Source: CANKHA01 sp963750965
GTDB lineage: Bacteria > Pseudomonadota > Alphaproteobacteria > Rhizobiales > Xanthobacteraceae
Assembly: GCA_963750965.1 (NCBI GenBank)
Contig: CAVVSK010000018.1
Location: 1-64,000 of the forward strand
Direction: 5' to 3'
DNA length: 64,000 bases
Shown here: positions 8,939-17,857 of the stretch, piece after piece
How positions within the stretch are numbered: position 1 is the stretch's first letter
Layout: each line of letters opens with the position of its first letter
Position numbers and translations under genes: made by a program
Notes under the pieces: generated by a model
Told to the model about the DNA's origin: nothing
Databases searched by the model: none
Seen by the model: only the letters and a program-made list of their open reading frames with translations

Positions 8939-9791
8939 ATTTATCAACCTTTGTCGGCTACTCCATAGATGAACCCTTTCCTCCCTCCGGTATGCCCTTG
9001 GGCTTTCTCCGGAGGCCCCTGACGAAGGGGAAAGCAACGCTGGTGCTTCGAGTACTAGGTGCCCTTCAATCCGCCAAGTTGTCCCCCCGGCGTCTCCCAA
9101 GAGCTTTCTTCGGCGCTCTCACGTTATGGGCCGGTTCAGGTTGTCATCCCGCTGGCGACGCATAACGCCTCTCGACCGTTCCGGGGGTTGCCCGACACCG
9201 TTTGGTCGCGGGTCCTATGGGTCACGGTTGCCCGCACTTTGGTTCGATGTCGGGGGGCCTCACGGATGCCCGTTTAGCGTCATCGCAAGCTGCCGGTATA
9301 AAGGGACTGGCACCCGTGCGATCATTCATTGCGGTCATTCAATATGACCCGCGATGGGATGAAGATCAGGGAGAAGACCCATCGCGCGGACCGCGAGAGT
9401 CGCCCGTGAAACTGAGATGGCGGCGGGAACCTCCGAGCAGACCCGCCATCGCAATCGCGCGGCCGACCAACGCGGGAATTGCGTTGATCAGCAGCGGCGG
9501 CGGTTTGTAACCGTGCCAGAAATCCCTTTGCGCTCAATACGCGCTGTTGGGTAGGTTTGTAGGCGCAAGACTTTGAATTTGCTCGGCTGGGAGACGCCTC
9601 CCGGGCCCACCAATAATCAAAACGCGTAATTGCGAAAAGCTACCGAGTTGTGCACTCGCAATAAAAGACTGAAAAGCTAACGAGTTCAGCTCTGCAGGCG
9701 CTTTCTCTCTTTTGCGGCGTAAGAGGCTCCGTGTCCCCCAATCTCGCGAACCTGCTGAGGCGTTCGGGCGTGCTGTAGGCGCGCGCGGTAT
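8939..9791. other. Non-coding stretch containing a repeat pair
   Basis: I found no supported gene. Several short frames overlap each other without ribosome sites. The right part holds the 37-bp repeat listed at 9634-9700. The left part (about 9000-9300) is GC-rich and contains no feature I can name. Confidence 0.4.
9634..9700. repeat. 37-bp palindromic repeat, two units
   Basis: Two direct units begin near 9640 and 9677 (period 37). The first carries 'CTACCGAGTTG' and 'CACTCGCAATAAAA', the second a degenerate 'CTAACGAGTTCAG'. This is the same family as the arrays near 16.3, 23.5 and 51.1 kb, whose best copy has the palindrome GAGTT-GCG-AACTC. Confidence 0.7.
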
Positions 9792-11447
9792 CTAGTGCTT
9801 TCCCGGATGGGCTCGGCGAATCACCGGCGACGTCACGCGGTCGGAGATGTGGAAATCTAGCAACGTTCCACTTGGCTGGGCGGCAAACGCCGCGACGAGC
9901 TGCGGTAACTTCGAGAGGTCCCTCACAACGTCGCCAGCCAGCCCGAAACCGTGGGCAATGCTGCCGAGATTTCCCCGCCCGAACACAGCGCCCGAATCGC
10001 TCAGCCCATCCGCCCTAAGCTTGTGGATTTCAGATCCATAAGCCCCGTCGTTCAGGATACACAAGAGAATCGGGAGGTTGTGTCGGCGCACCGTCTCAAG
10101 CTCCTGCGCATGCATTAGAAGTCCACCGTCTCCGTCGAGTAGTACGACTGGATGGTCCGGGTACGCGGCTGCGACCCCGATCGCATAGGAGAGCCCGTTG
10201 CCAATAGCGCCAAACTCGCGGATGGCATGGAAGCGGTTCGCGCTGCGGCCAACCATGTGGGTGGTGAAGTACGAGCAGTGCCCCGAGCTGTTGACGATGT
10301 GCCAGTCCTTCGGGAGCGCCTGATCGAGCGCGCGCACCACATCGCGGGGGTCTAGAACGCCCGGCTCGATTTCGAACGAGGAAGCGTCTGCAGGTCGCCT
10401 CACGATCTGATCCGCGAGTTCGGGCGTGCGGAGTCGTCCAGGGGAGCTATATGCACCGAGTGTTTGCATCACGGCCGCCAGACCAGCCTTGGCGTCTGCC
10501 CTGACGTAGAAATCGGCGACACTTCGCCCCTGATGGACGCCGACGGGGCGAATGTCGATTTGCACCACCCTCGCCTTCGGATAGAGCTTGCCATTGTCGC
10601 TTGTGTGCTGGCTCACGCTCGCGCCGACCGCAATGACCAGGTCGGCCGTCGCGAACACCTCGCGAGCCACATCGGTGGAAAAGCCCCCCGCTACCCCAAG
10701 CGAGAAAGGATGGTCGTGAAAGAGGCCCCGAACCGGGAGTGTCGTGGCAAGCACGGCGCCGATTTTGTCGGCGAGCTGTCGGCATTCTTGGGCTGCGCCG
10801 GAGCGGTAGGCACCGCGGCCGGCGAGCAGCACGATGCGTTCCGACCGGCGGATTTCTTCCGCGCACGCAGCCACATCTTGCGGGGCCGGCATCATGGGCC
10901 CGACACGCGGGATCACGGCGGTGGACGGCGTGTAGTTTGCCATCGGGGGCGCCGTTTGCGCCTGGAGATCCAAAGGCACGCCAATGACCACAGGCTTGCG
11001 CTCCAGGCGGGCCATCAAGAAGGCCTCTTGGACCTGGTCAAGCATGCGTGGTGGATAATGGGCCTGAACGTACTTGCCCCCGCAGGCAGTCACGTATGGC
11101 GCTTGGTCAGCTGCCTGATTGTACCAGCGCGACGAGATCGGCGCCTCGCCCGCGAACACGACGAGCGGGATCTCCGCGCGTGCCGCGGTGGTGAGAGCCG
11201 TCATGATCTGCGTCAGCCCCGGGCCGCAGGTGACTGAGGCGATACCGGGCTCCCCTGTCGCGTTCGCGTACGCGATCGCCATAGAAACAGCGCAGTGCTC
11301 GTGCCGCGCGTAGATCGGCCGGCAGCCGAGCGATTCCAAAGCGGCCGCCCAATGCATGTTGCCGTCTCCAAGGAGCCCGAACATCGAGCGTGTCCCTTCT
11401 GCATGAAAAGCTTCTGCCAGCTTCTGATAGAGCTCCGAACCGGGCAT
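9792..11447 (-). CDS. Thiamine pyrophosphate-dependent enzyme (acetolactate synthase/benzoylformate decarboxylase type)
   Basis: This is a 551-aa protein with the three-domain order of the family: the Pyr domain with the cofactor-activating glutamate at residue 50 ('ARHEHCAVSMA'), the central domain, and the PP domain with the diphosphate/magnesium motif 'LDGDGGLLMHAQELETV...ND' around residue 440. It decarboxylates or ligates 2-oxo acids; the substrate cannot be read from sequence. It lies downstream of tctC-tctB-tctA on the same strand, 87 bases after tctA, so the imported carboxylate is plausibly its substrate or a precursor. A housekeeping IlvB role is less likely because no regulatory-subunit gene (ilvH) follows. 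Confidence 0.85.
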   Translation of the reverse strand: MPGSELYQKLAEAFHAEGTRSMFGLLGDGNMHWAAALESLGCRPIYARHEHCAVSMAIAYANATGEPGIASVTCGPGLTQIMTALTTAARAEIPLVVFAGEAPISSRWYNQAADQAPYVTACGGKYVQAHYPPRMLDQVQEAFLMARLERKPVVIGVPLDLQAQTAPPMANYTPSTAVIPRVGPMMPAPQDVAACAEEIRRSERIVLLAGRGAYRSGAAQECRQLADKIGAVLATTLPVRGLFHDHPFSLGVAGGFSTDVAREVFATADLVIAVGASVSQHTSDNGKLYPKARVVQIDIRPVGVHQGRSVADFYVRADAKAGLAAVMQTLGAYSSPGRLRTPELADQIVRRPADASSFEIEPGVLDPRDVVRALDQALPKDWHIVNSSGHCSYFTTHMVGRSANRFHAIREFGAIGNGLSYAIGVAAAYPDHPVVLLDGDGGLLMHAQELETVRRHNLPILLCILNDGAYGSEIHKLRADGLSDSGAVFGRGNLGSIAHGFGLAGDVVRDLSKLPQLVAAFAAQPSGTLLDFHISDRVTSPVIRRAHPGKH

Positions 11448-11534
11448 TTTGGCTCTCTATGGATGTGTGTTGTGCGATTTCGGCGGGGAGTTGTTCGCCA
11501 GCGAAGGCGAGGGGATCGCCCCATTTTGGATTAG

Positions 11535-13031
11535 CTACCCGATGATTTTGGCTCGCCTCGCTCGTAATGCGGGCGCGACCATTGCCAGGAGGATGCCGAT
11601 CGTTATCAGGATGAAAAAAAGACTGATCGGGCGGGTGAAGAACACCGAAGGGTCACCGCGGGACATGAGCAGAGCGCGACGCAAGTGTTCCTCCATCAGG
11701 GGCCCCAGGACGAAGCCGAGCAGCATGGGGGCGGGGCTACAGCCGAGCTTCATCCAAATGAAGCCGACAACCCCGAAGATGGCCGTCAGATATATGTCGA
11801 AGGAGGAGTTGCTGACGCTGTAAACGCCGATGGCCGAGAACGCCATGATGGCCGGGAACAACAAGCGGTACGGCACCCTCAAGAGCTTCACCCATACGCC
11901 GATCATTGGCAGGTTGAGCAGGACGAGGAGCGCATTGCCAATCCACATGCTTGCGATCAAACCCCAGAAGAGGTCAGGGCGCGTGCTCATAACCTGAGGG
12001 CCGGGCTGGATACCCTGTATAGTGAGCGCGCCAAGCATGAGCGCCATCACGGCGCTTGCCGGTAGGCCGAGAGTGAGCATCGGGATGAACTTGCATTGGG
12101 CGTCGGCATTGTTAGCCGATTCCGGGCCGGCAACGCCTTCGATCGCGCCATTGCCAAAACGGGAGGGATCCTTGGCGAGCTTCTTTTCAACAATGTAAGA
12201 CGAGAACGAGGCGATCGACGGCCCGGTACCGGGCAACACCCCGAAGAACGATCCGATCAGCGTACCCCGAATGATGGGTTTGGCGGACGCCTTCAGATCC
12301 TGCTTCGTCGGCATCAGATTCCTTACGCGGTCGCTGAAGATCTGTCGCTCCGCCGGATCGCCCAGATTGGCAACAATCTCGCCTATCGCGAAAATGCCGA
12401 CCGCGAGCACGATGAAGCTGACGCCGTCGGACAATTCGTTGAAATCGAAAGTGAACCTGCGGACGCCGGAACTCACGTCGGTACCAACAAGGCCCAACAG
12501 CAGCCCCATCGCCACCATGGCCAGTGACTTGACCAGATCGCCCTCAGCCAGCACGGCGGCTGCAACCAAGCCCATCAGCATGAGTGCGAAGTACTCGGGA
12601 GCCGCGAATTTCAGAGCGATTTCCGCCAGTGGGGGGCCTGCGACGGCGATGAGCAAAGTGCCGAATGTGCCGGCGACGAAAGACCCGATGGCAGCGATGG
12701 AGAGCGCGGGCCCTGCACGTCCCTGGCGCGCCATCTGGTAGCCGTCAAGGCAGGTCACTACAGCCGAGGTTTCACCCGGCAGGTTAACAAGGATCGCGGT
12801 GGTCGAACCGCCGTATTGTGCGCCGTAGTAGATGCCCGCGAGCATGATCATTGCGCTGACGGGACCAAGCGTAAAGGTGAGCGGCAATAGCATCGCGATC
12901 GTCGCCACCGGACCGATGCCGGGCAGCACGCCGATTAACGTTCCGACGGACACCCCGATCGCGCAGTACAGCAGGTGCTCGAGCGACAGCGCGACGGTGA
13001 AACCCAAGATCAGGTTGTCGAATAGTTCCAT
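11535..13031 (-). CDS. tctA: Tripartite tricarboxylate transporter, large permease (TctA)
   Basis: This 498-aa polytopic inner-membrane protein is of normal TctA length. The family signature 'YYGAQYGGSTTAILVNLPG' is near residue 70, and conserved 'GVLPGTGPSIASF' and 'GVAGPESANNADAQ' segments follow. It forms the transport path and uses an ion gradient to bring in di- or tricarboxylates delivered by a periplasmic Bug protein. The tctB gene is nine bases upstream and the binding-protein gene lies before that. The paralogue at 17857-19359 shares the same motifs. Confidence 0.93.
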   Translation of the reverse strand: MELFDNLILGFTVALSLEHLLYCAIGVSVGTLIGVLPGIGPVATIAMLLPLTFTLGPVSAMIMLAGIYYGAQYGGSTTAILVNLPGETSAVVTCLDGYQMARQGRAGPALSIAAIGSFVAGTFGTLLIAVAGPPLAEIALKFAAPEYFALMLMGLVAAAVLAEGDLVKSLAMVAMGLLLGLVGTDVSSGVRRFTFDFNELSDGVSFIVLAVGIFAIGEIVANLGDPAERQIFSDRVRNLMPTKQDLKASAKPIIRGTLIGSFFGVLPGTGPSIASFSSYIVEKKLAKDPSRFGNGAIEGVAGPESANNADAQCKFIPMLTLGLPASAVMALMLGALTIQGIQPGPQVMSTRPDLFWGLIASMWIGNALLVLLNLPMIGVWVKLLRVPYRLLFPAIMAFSAIGVYSVSNSSFDIYLTAIFGVVGFIWMKLGCSPAPMLLGFVLGPLMEEHLRRALLMSRGDPSVFFTRPISLFFILITIGILLAMVAPALRARRAKIIG

Positions 13032-13040
13032 CGTAACGGC

Positions 13041-13493
13041 CTACGAACCCGTGACAAGGGGAAAGGGGAGTCCCAGTCCCCACACGAAAACGGCCACCGC
13101 ACAAAGGGTGAGGACGATGGCGAGGATGAGAGTTTCGCCGACCTTGAAATCTTCACCGGCAGCTCCCGAGCCGACGATCAGAACGAGCAACGCAGGCACA
13201 AAGCCGGCGTACTCCATAAGCAGTCCGAACAGCACCAGCGACATTGGAAGAAGGATCAGGGCGCGAAGAGACCATCGCCCCTCGATTCGGTCGCCGCTTT
13301 TTAGTCCCTTCGCGAGGACGAGGAAGCCCAGAAGGATCAGGATGCCGCCCAGCACAGATGGAAAGTAACCCGGGCCCATCCTGAGGGCGCTCCCGAGGCG
13401 ATACTCTAGTCCAATAATGAGTGCGGCGGCGCCTGCGCCGATGAGCATCAGCCCGGACCAGAAGTCCTTATTGTCTCGCAGCCGGATGTCCAT
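13041..13493 (-). CDS. tctB: Tripartite tricarboxylate transporter, small permease (TctB)
   Basis: This is a 150-aa membrane protein with about four hydrophobic segments. The TctB motif 'LRMGPGYFPSVLGGILILLG' lies after the first helix pair. TctB pairs with TctA to form the permease. It sits between the binding-protein gene and tctA in the same leftward operon. Confidence 0.9.
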   Translation of the reverse strand: MDIRLRDNKDFWSGLMLIGAGAAALIIGLEYRLGSALRMGPGYFPSVLGGILILLGFLVLAKGLKSGDRIEGRWSLRALILLPMSLVLFGLLMEYAGFVPALLVLIVGSGAAGEDFKVGETLILAIVLTLCAVAVFVWGLGLPFPLVTGS

Positions 13494-13599
13494 GTGGCCT
13501 TACCGCCGTGAATCAACAGCTCTGGCGGCGTGATGTGACGCCGATATTAAGGTCGAAATCATTCCGACCGCATGTCGGCGTGAGTAAGGTATGATCACT

Positions 13600-14568
13600 T
13601 CACTCGGCTTTGACGCCCGCCATCTTTACGACGTTAGCCCACGTAGCGACTTGCTTCTCATAGTAGGCCTGCATTTCGGCGGGGGGCATCTTCACAACGT
13701 CCGCGCCGCGGTTGAGAAACTCCTTCTTGACCTCAGGGATGTCCTGAATGGCCGCGATCTCTTTATGGAGGCGGTCGATAATTTCCTTGGGCGTACCCTT
13801 CGGCACGGCAAAGCCTATCCAGTTGCCAGCATCGTATTCCGGTAGTCCGGCCTCGGCGAACGTCGGGATTTCCGGAAACGAAGCGAGCCTTTGCTGCGCG
13901 CTCACAGCGAGCCCGCGCAACCGCCCGGAGGAGATTCCAGAGGACACCGTGGATGAGGTCGCCACGATCGCCTTGGTGTTACCGGCGATAGTATCGATGG
14001 CAGCGGGTCCACCGCCCCTGAAAGGAATGTGCAGCATTTGCGTCTTCGACACGAGCAGGAACAGCTCCATGCCGAGATGCAACGATCCCCCGACCCCACC
14101 GGAAGCGTAGGAAAACTCGCCCGGCTTCGATTTTAACAGATCGATGAATTGCTTCAGGTTTTTCGCCGGCACCTCCGCGTTGACGGCAAGCACGTTCGGG
14201 CTGTCCATGAACATGGAGACCATGTCGAAAGCCTTCAGCGGGTCGTAACGCAACTTGTACAGCGCCGGATGAACTGCGTTGGCGACCGAGATGGCTGTCA
14301 GGGTGTAGCCATCAGGCGCTGCTTGCGCACCAATCTCGGTGCCGACGACGCCGCCCGCACCGGGCTTGTTTTCCACGATGACTTGTTTGCCTAATCTCTG
14401 GGTAAGATGAGTAGCGAGCACGCGGGCCGCGACGTCGTTTACCCCGCCAGGATCGAAGGGAACGATTATCCTGACGGGCTTGGTGGGATAATTCTGCGCC
14501 GCCGCGGGGAGCGCGAACATGATCAGCGCCCCGGCAGCCCCCAAAATGAGTGACCGTTTGTCCAACAT
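13600..14568 (-). CDS. TTT periplasmic binding protein (Bug/TctC family)
   Basis: This is a 322-aa secreted binding protein. The signal peptide ends at 'LPAAAQ'. The mature part begins 'YPTKPVRIIVPFDPGGVND', the usual Bug carboxylate-pincer region, and 'NKPGAGGVVGTEI' follows. It captures a carboxylated compound in the periplasm for TctAB encoded just downstream. It is the first gene of the operon, diverging from the MFS gene across about 150 bases that should hold both promoters. Confidence 0.92.
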   Translation of the reverse strand: MLDKRSLILGAAGALIMFALPAAAQNYPTKPVRIIVPFDPGGVNDVAARVLATHLTQRLGKQVIVENKPGAGGVVGTEIGAQAAPDGYTLTAISVANAVHPALYKLRYDPLKAFDMVSMFMDSPNVLAVNAEVPAKNLKQFIDLLKSKPGEFSYASGGVGGSLHLGMELFLLVSKTQMLHIPFRGGGPAAIDTIAGNTKAIVATSSTVSSGISSGRLRGLAVSAQQRLASFPEIPTFAEAGLPEYDAGNWIGFAVPKGTPKEIIDRLHKEIAAIQDIPEVKKEFLNRGADVVKMPPAEMQAYYEKQVATWANVVKMAGVKAE

Positions 14569-14721
14569 ACCTTCTCCTCGGTTCTATCTCGTCCTAGTCT
14601 CTATGTTTTACCCAGCCCAAGGCCATCCTTCCCAACGAAAAACATGAGTCTGATCAACGAAAAGTTCGACGCCATCGCACAGCTAGCAAGCTTATATGTG
14701 TAGGGCGCGCGACACAAACCG

Positions 14722-16005
14722 TTGCCTGGCCGCCGCAAACGCATCGCTAAGGCAGAGGCTATCAACAACCGCTCCTACACCGCGGACAATGCCCCGCCCG
14801 CACCAAAGACTTGGCACGATGTGAGCAACAAACCGCTATCCACTCGCCGCAGCGTCATTATCGTCACGCTCGGCCTTTTTCAGATACTCGCTTGGGGATC
14901 TTCGTTCTATCTGCTTAGCGTCCTCGCATTGCCAATCGCTGAAGATACTGGCTGGCCCACAACTACCGTCATCGGTGGAGTGTCACTTGCGATGCTGATC
15001 GCCGGTTTCGCTTCGCCACGAGTAGGCAAAATCATACAAGTGCGAGGCGGCCGTCTGGTGATGGCGTTCAGCGCGGTGACCTTTGCAGCAGGCCTCGCGA
15101 TCATGGGTCTCGCGCCTGTATTGCCGGTTTACCTCGCCGCCTGGGTGCTGATTGGGTTTGGCATGGCGTCAGGGCTTTACGATCCGGCTTTTGCCACGCT
15201 CGGGCGCATCTACGGGCAGGCGGCGCGGCCGATGATTACCACAGTTACTTTGTTCGGCGGCTTTGCGAGTACGGTCTGCTGGCCGGTAACGGCGCTCTTA
15301 CTGGAAAGCTTTGGCTGGCGCTGGGCTTGTCTTGCTTACGCCGCAGCACACCTTTTTTTGGCGCTACCAGCTTATCTCTTGCTGCTGCCCGCTAGGGCTC
15401 CTGGATTAGTCGCGGCCGACGACACAGACGGGGTAAAAAGCGCGCTTCCTGCGAACAAGGAAGCCACCGCACTTTGGGTGGTTGGGATCATCCTTACGAC
15501 CAGCGGCGCGATGCTAGCCCTTGTCTCAATGCATTTGCTGGCCTTGCTGCAGACGCGCGGCCTTGAACTTGCAGCTGCCGTCGCTTTTGGCGCCCTGGTC
15601 GGTCCGTCGCAGGTCGCCGCGCGCGTCGTCGAGCTGACGTTCGGCCGATTTTATCATCCGCTTTGGACGATGCTGGTCGGCGTCTCGCTGGTCACGATTG
15701 GCATTTTGCTTTTATGGATGGAGGTTCCGGTCATTGCAGCAGCGTTGATCACCTATGGTGCCGGCAACGGCATCATCTCGATCACACGCGGAAGCGTGCC
15801 GCTGGTCCTGTTCGGCTCCGACCGCTTCGCTAGAACCATGGGTCGGTTGGCGCTGCCTAGCCTCCTGGCTATGGCGGCCGCGCCGACCATAGGCACATTG
15901 CTGATCGAAAAAGGGGGAGCGTCGCTCACTTTCCTCGTTCTCACTTCGGCATCCGCGCTCAACGTCGCGCTGGCGCTAGTCCTGATTGTAGGTTTTCGCC
16001 GCTAG
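14722..16005 (+). CDS. MFS transporter
   Basis: This is a major facilitator with roughly twelve hydrophobic segments over about 390 residues. Loop-type sequence follows helix 2 ('ISxASPRVGKIIQVRGGRLV' region), and glycine-rich helices such as 'AWVLIGFGMASGLYDPAFAT' are typical of the superfamily. Substrate unknown. The first 33 codons are hydrophilic and poorly family-like. The true start may be the GTG at 14821, which gives 'VSNKPLSTRRSVIIVTLGL', but no strong ribosome site decides it. It stands alone, divergent from the leftward TTT operon. Confidence 0.85.
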   Translation: MPGRRKRIAKAEAINNRSYTADNAPPAPKTWHDVSNKPLSTRRSVIIVTLGLFQILAWGSSFYLLSVLALPIAEDTGWPTTTVIGGVSLAMLIAGFASPRVGKIIQVRGGRLVMAFSAVTFAAGLAIMGLAPVLPVYLAAWVLIGFGMASGLYDPAFATLGRIYGQAARPMITTVTLFGGFASTVCWPVTALLLESFGWRWACLAYAAAHLFLALPAYLLLLPARAPGLVAADDTDGVKSALPANKEATALWVVGIILTTSGAMLALVSMHLLALLQTRGLELAAAVAFGALVGPSQVAARVVELTFGRFYHPLWTMLVGVSLVTIGILLLWMEVPVIAAALITYGAGNGIISITRGSVPLVLFGSDRFARTMGRLALPSLLAMAAAPTIGTLLIEKGGASLTFLVLTSASALNVALALVLIVGFRR

Positions 16006-16332
16006 ACATTACACATTGGCCATTGGCTGCTTTAGGCAGGCCCACGCCCTTTAAGATGGGCGAAAGTTGTAATCGCCTCAGTCAGTAGTCTTGTTCTTCC
16101 AACCAGCTGCCTCCCGAGGTGGTTACGCCTGTGAGGACTCGTTTCGAGCAGTTGATAAAGCAATAGCTGGAATGCTTCTCCTGTCGCCGACCGAGCTGTC
16201 GTGAACGGAGGTATGTGGCGGTATGTGGCACTAATGGGCCGGTCTGAACGGAGCCAGAGCATTATCCAGCTGTACCGCGACCCTGTAAGCATAGACGTGA
16301 TGATAGTTCGCGGAGGAAGCGGAAAGATGTTT

Positions 16333-16425
16333 CTCCCGAATCGAATACCCGCGATAAAATACTGTTTTCCTACCGAGTTGCGAACTCGCGATAAAATATA
16401 GAAACGCAACCAAGTTCGAGCAAAT
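16333..16425. repeat. 37-bp palindromic repeat, three units
   Basis: Three units with a period of 37 begin near 16333, 16370 and 16407. The middle one is the best copy, with CTACC, then the palindrome GAGTTGCGAACTC, then GCGATAAAA. The flanking ones are degenerate. It lies in the otherwise empty stretch 16006-16556 between the MFS gene and the binding-protein gene. Read on the minus strand the unit gives 'FIASSQLGRK', a peptide frequently mis-annotated in Bradyrhizobium. Confidence 0.75.
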
Positions 16426-16556
16426 CGTCCGTTGCGGAAGCCTCTTGTAGTCGCCGCGGGCTATTCGCCTTCCTCGCTATTGCATCGGGCCAGTTGATAA
16501 GCGATTGTTCTACAATACAGAAAATACAGAAAATTGAATCAAGGGAGAGCGCTAAA

Positions 16557-17300
16557 ATGAATATCAGGGGTATAGCCTTGGTTGCAGCGATGCTGATGGG
16601 AACGTCCGTGCAGGCTGCCGAGCTCAGCATCCTGAGCGCAGGAGCTCCCGAGCCGGGAGTCGCCGCGGTGATCGAATTGTTCAAGGCCAAGGGCAACACT
16701 GTAACGGTGCGCTATGCGACCGCGCCGGCTATCCGCAAGATCGTTTCGGAAGGCGGCGGCGCCAATATCGTTATCGCGCCTCCTCCCGTGATCAAGGAAA
16801 TCAGTGAGGCCGGGAAGGCTGACGCGAAGACGCAGGTGCTCGTCGGCAAAGTCGGCGTCGGCATCACCGTTCGCCAAGACGCTCCTGTTCCTGACGTGTC
16901 GACGGTCGACAAGATGAAAGCCGCGCTGCTTGGTGCCAAAACCGTCGTCTACAATCAGGCCTCGACCGGAAACTATCTTCAGGAGCTGTTCGTCAAGCAA
17001 GGCATTGCCGATCAGCTCGCACCAAAAACCAAGCGGTATCCGGACGGCGAAGCTGTGATGGAGCACATCATCAAGGGATCAGGTAACGAGATCGGTCTCG
17101 GCGCCATGACCGAGATCAAGATGCACACCACCAAGGGCCTTCGTTTCGTCGCGCCGCTGCCTGCCGATGTCCAGAACTACACCAGCTATGTGGCGGCGCC
17201 CATGACAGGTGCCAATCACTCTGCCGACAGTGCGAAGTTCCTGGAGCTTCTTGCCGCTCCGGAAGCCCGGAAGGCGCTGCTGGCCGCCGGCATCGAATAG
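16557..17300 (+). CDS. ModA-like periplasmic solute-binding protein
   Basis: This is a binding protein of about 247 aa with a signal peptide (MNIRGIALVAAMLMGTSVQA). The fold looks like the molybdate-type class: 'ELSILSAGAPEPGVAAVIEL' at the N-terminus and the later 'IGLGAMTEI' hinge region. The start is fixed by a GGGAGA site before ATG 16557. It is followed by a strong terminator and then tctB-tctA-tctC, not by ModB/ModC ABC genes. Its ligand is therefore uncertain: it may be a small oxyanion or an organic acid. A similar gene lies at the end of the same cluster. Confidence 0.8.
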   Translation: MNIRGIALVAAMLMGTSVQAAELSILSAGAPEPGVAAVIELFKAKGNTVTVRYATAPAIRKIVSEGGGANIVIAPPPVIKEISEAGKADAKTQVLVGKVGVGITVRQDAPVPDVSTVDKMKAALLGAKTVVYNQASTGNYLQELFVKQGIADQLAPKTKRYPDGEAVMEHIIKGSGNEIGLGAMTEIKMHTTKGLRFVAPLPADVQNYTSYVAAPMTGANHSADSAKFLELLAAPEARKALLAAGIE

Positions 17301-17321
17301 ACGGAAATCGTTGCAGGGAAT

Positions 17322-17361
17322 GAACCGGGTGTTTCTCATCGAAACGCCCGGTTCTATTGTT
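17322..17361 (+). terminator. Rho-independent terminator after the ModA-like gene
   Basis: A 14-bp stem (GAACCGGGTGTTTC with GAAACGCCCGGTTC, one G-T pair) with loop TCATC is followed by a short T-containing tail. It begins 21 bases after the stop codon and should separate the binding-protein transcript from tctB. Confidence 0.85.
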
Positions 17362-17401
17362 TCGCAGCTACCTCTGCCGTTGTGGGGATGCATTGGCGAC
17401 G

Positions 17402-17857
17402 TTGCATAAAAACAGGGATTTCCTGGCTGGCTCGCTCTTCATCGCGGCGGGCGCCATGTTCTTTTGGGCCAGTCGTAATTATGGCCTCGGCACCGGCCGC
17501 CGCATGGGACCGGGCTATTTCCCCACCATGCTGTCGGTGCTTCTCATGCTCATCGGGGCAGGGGTTCTGCTGGTGTCATTGCGTTCGAAGGAGCAAGTCA
17601 CCGGATTCGTCTGGCGCGGTTTCATGTCAGTCCTTGTCGGGACGGTTCTCTTTGGCCTGCTGATCCGCGATTCCGGCATACTGGTTGCCGTTGTCGTTCT
17701 GGTGCTCGTCTCCGCGGCGGGAAACCCGCAGACCCGCTGGCTGCCGATGGCCGGACTGGCAGCCGCGATGGCGGCCTTCTGCTACGGCATTTTCGTCAAG
17801 CTGCTGGGATTGCCGATTCCCGTCATCGACCCCTGGTTCTCGCTGGGGCCGCTTTAA
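17402..17857 (+). CDS. tctB: Tripartite tricarboxylate transporter, small permease (TctB)
   Basis: This is a small permease of about 151 aa. The family motif 'GRRMGPGYFPTMLSVLLMLI' follows the first helix, and about four hydrophobic segments are present. I place the start at TTG 17402 ('LHKNRDFLAGSLFIAAG'), because the longer frame would start inside the upstream terminator. No strong ribosome site is seen, so the start is tentative. The stop overlaps the tctA start by one base (TAATG), indicating translational coupling. Confidence 0.85.
   Translation: MHKNRDFLAGSLFIAAGAMFFWASRNYGLGTGRRMGPGYFPTMLSVLLMLIGAGVLLVSLRSKEQVTGFVWRGFMSVLVGTVLFGLLIRDSGILVAVVVLVLVSAAGNPQTRWLPMAGLAAAMAAFCYGIFVKLLGLPIPVIDPWFSLGPL

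Noticed and set aside
16333..16425. CRISPR array with 37-bp units
   Set aside because: There are only two to three units per site, no true spacers and no cas genes; the units are degenerate palindromic repeats.
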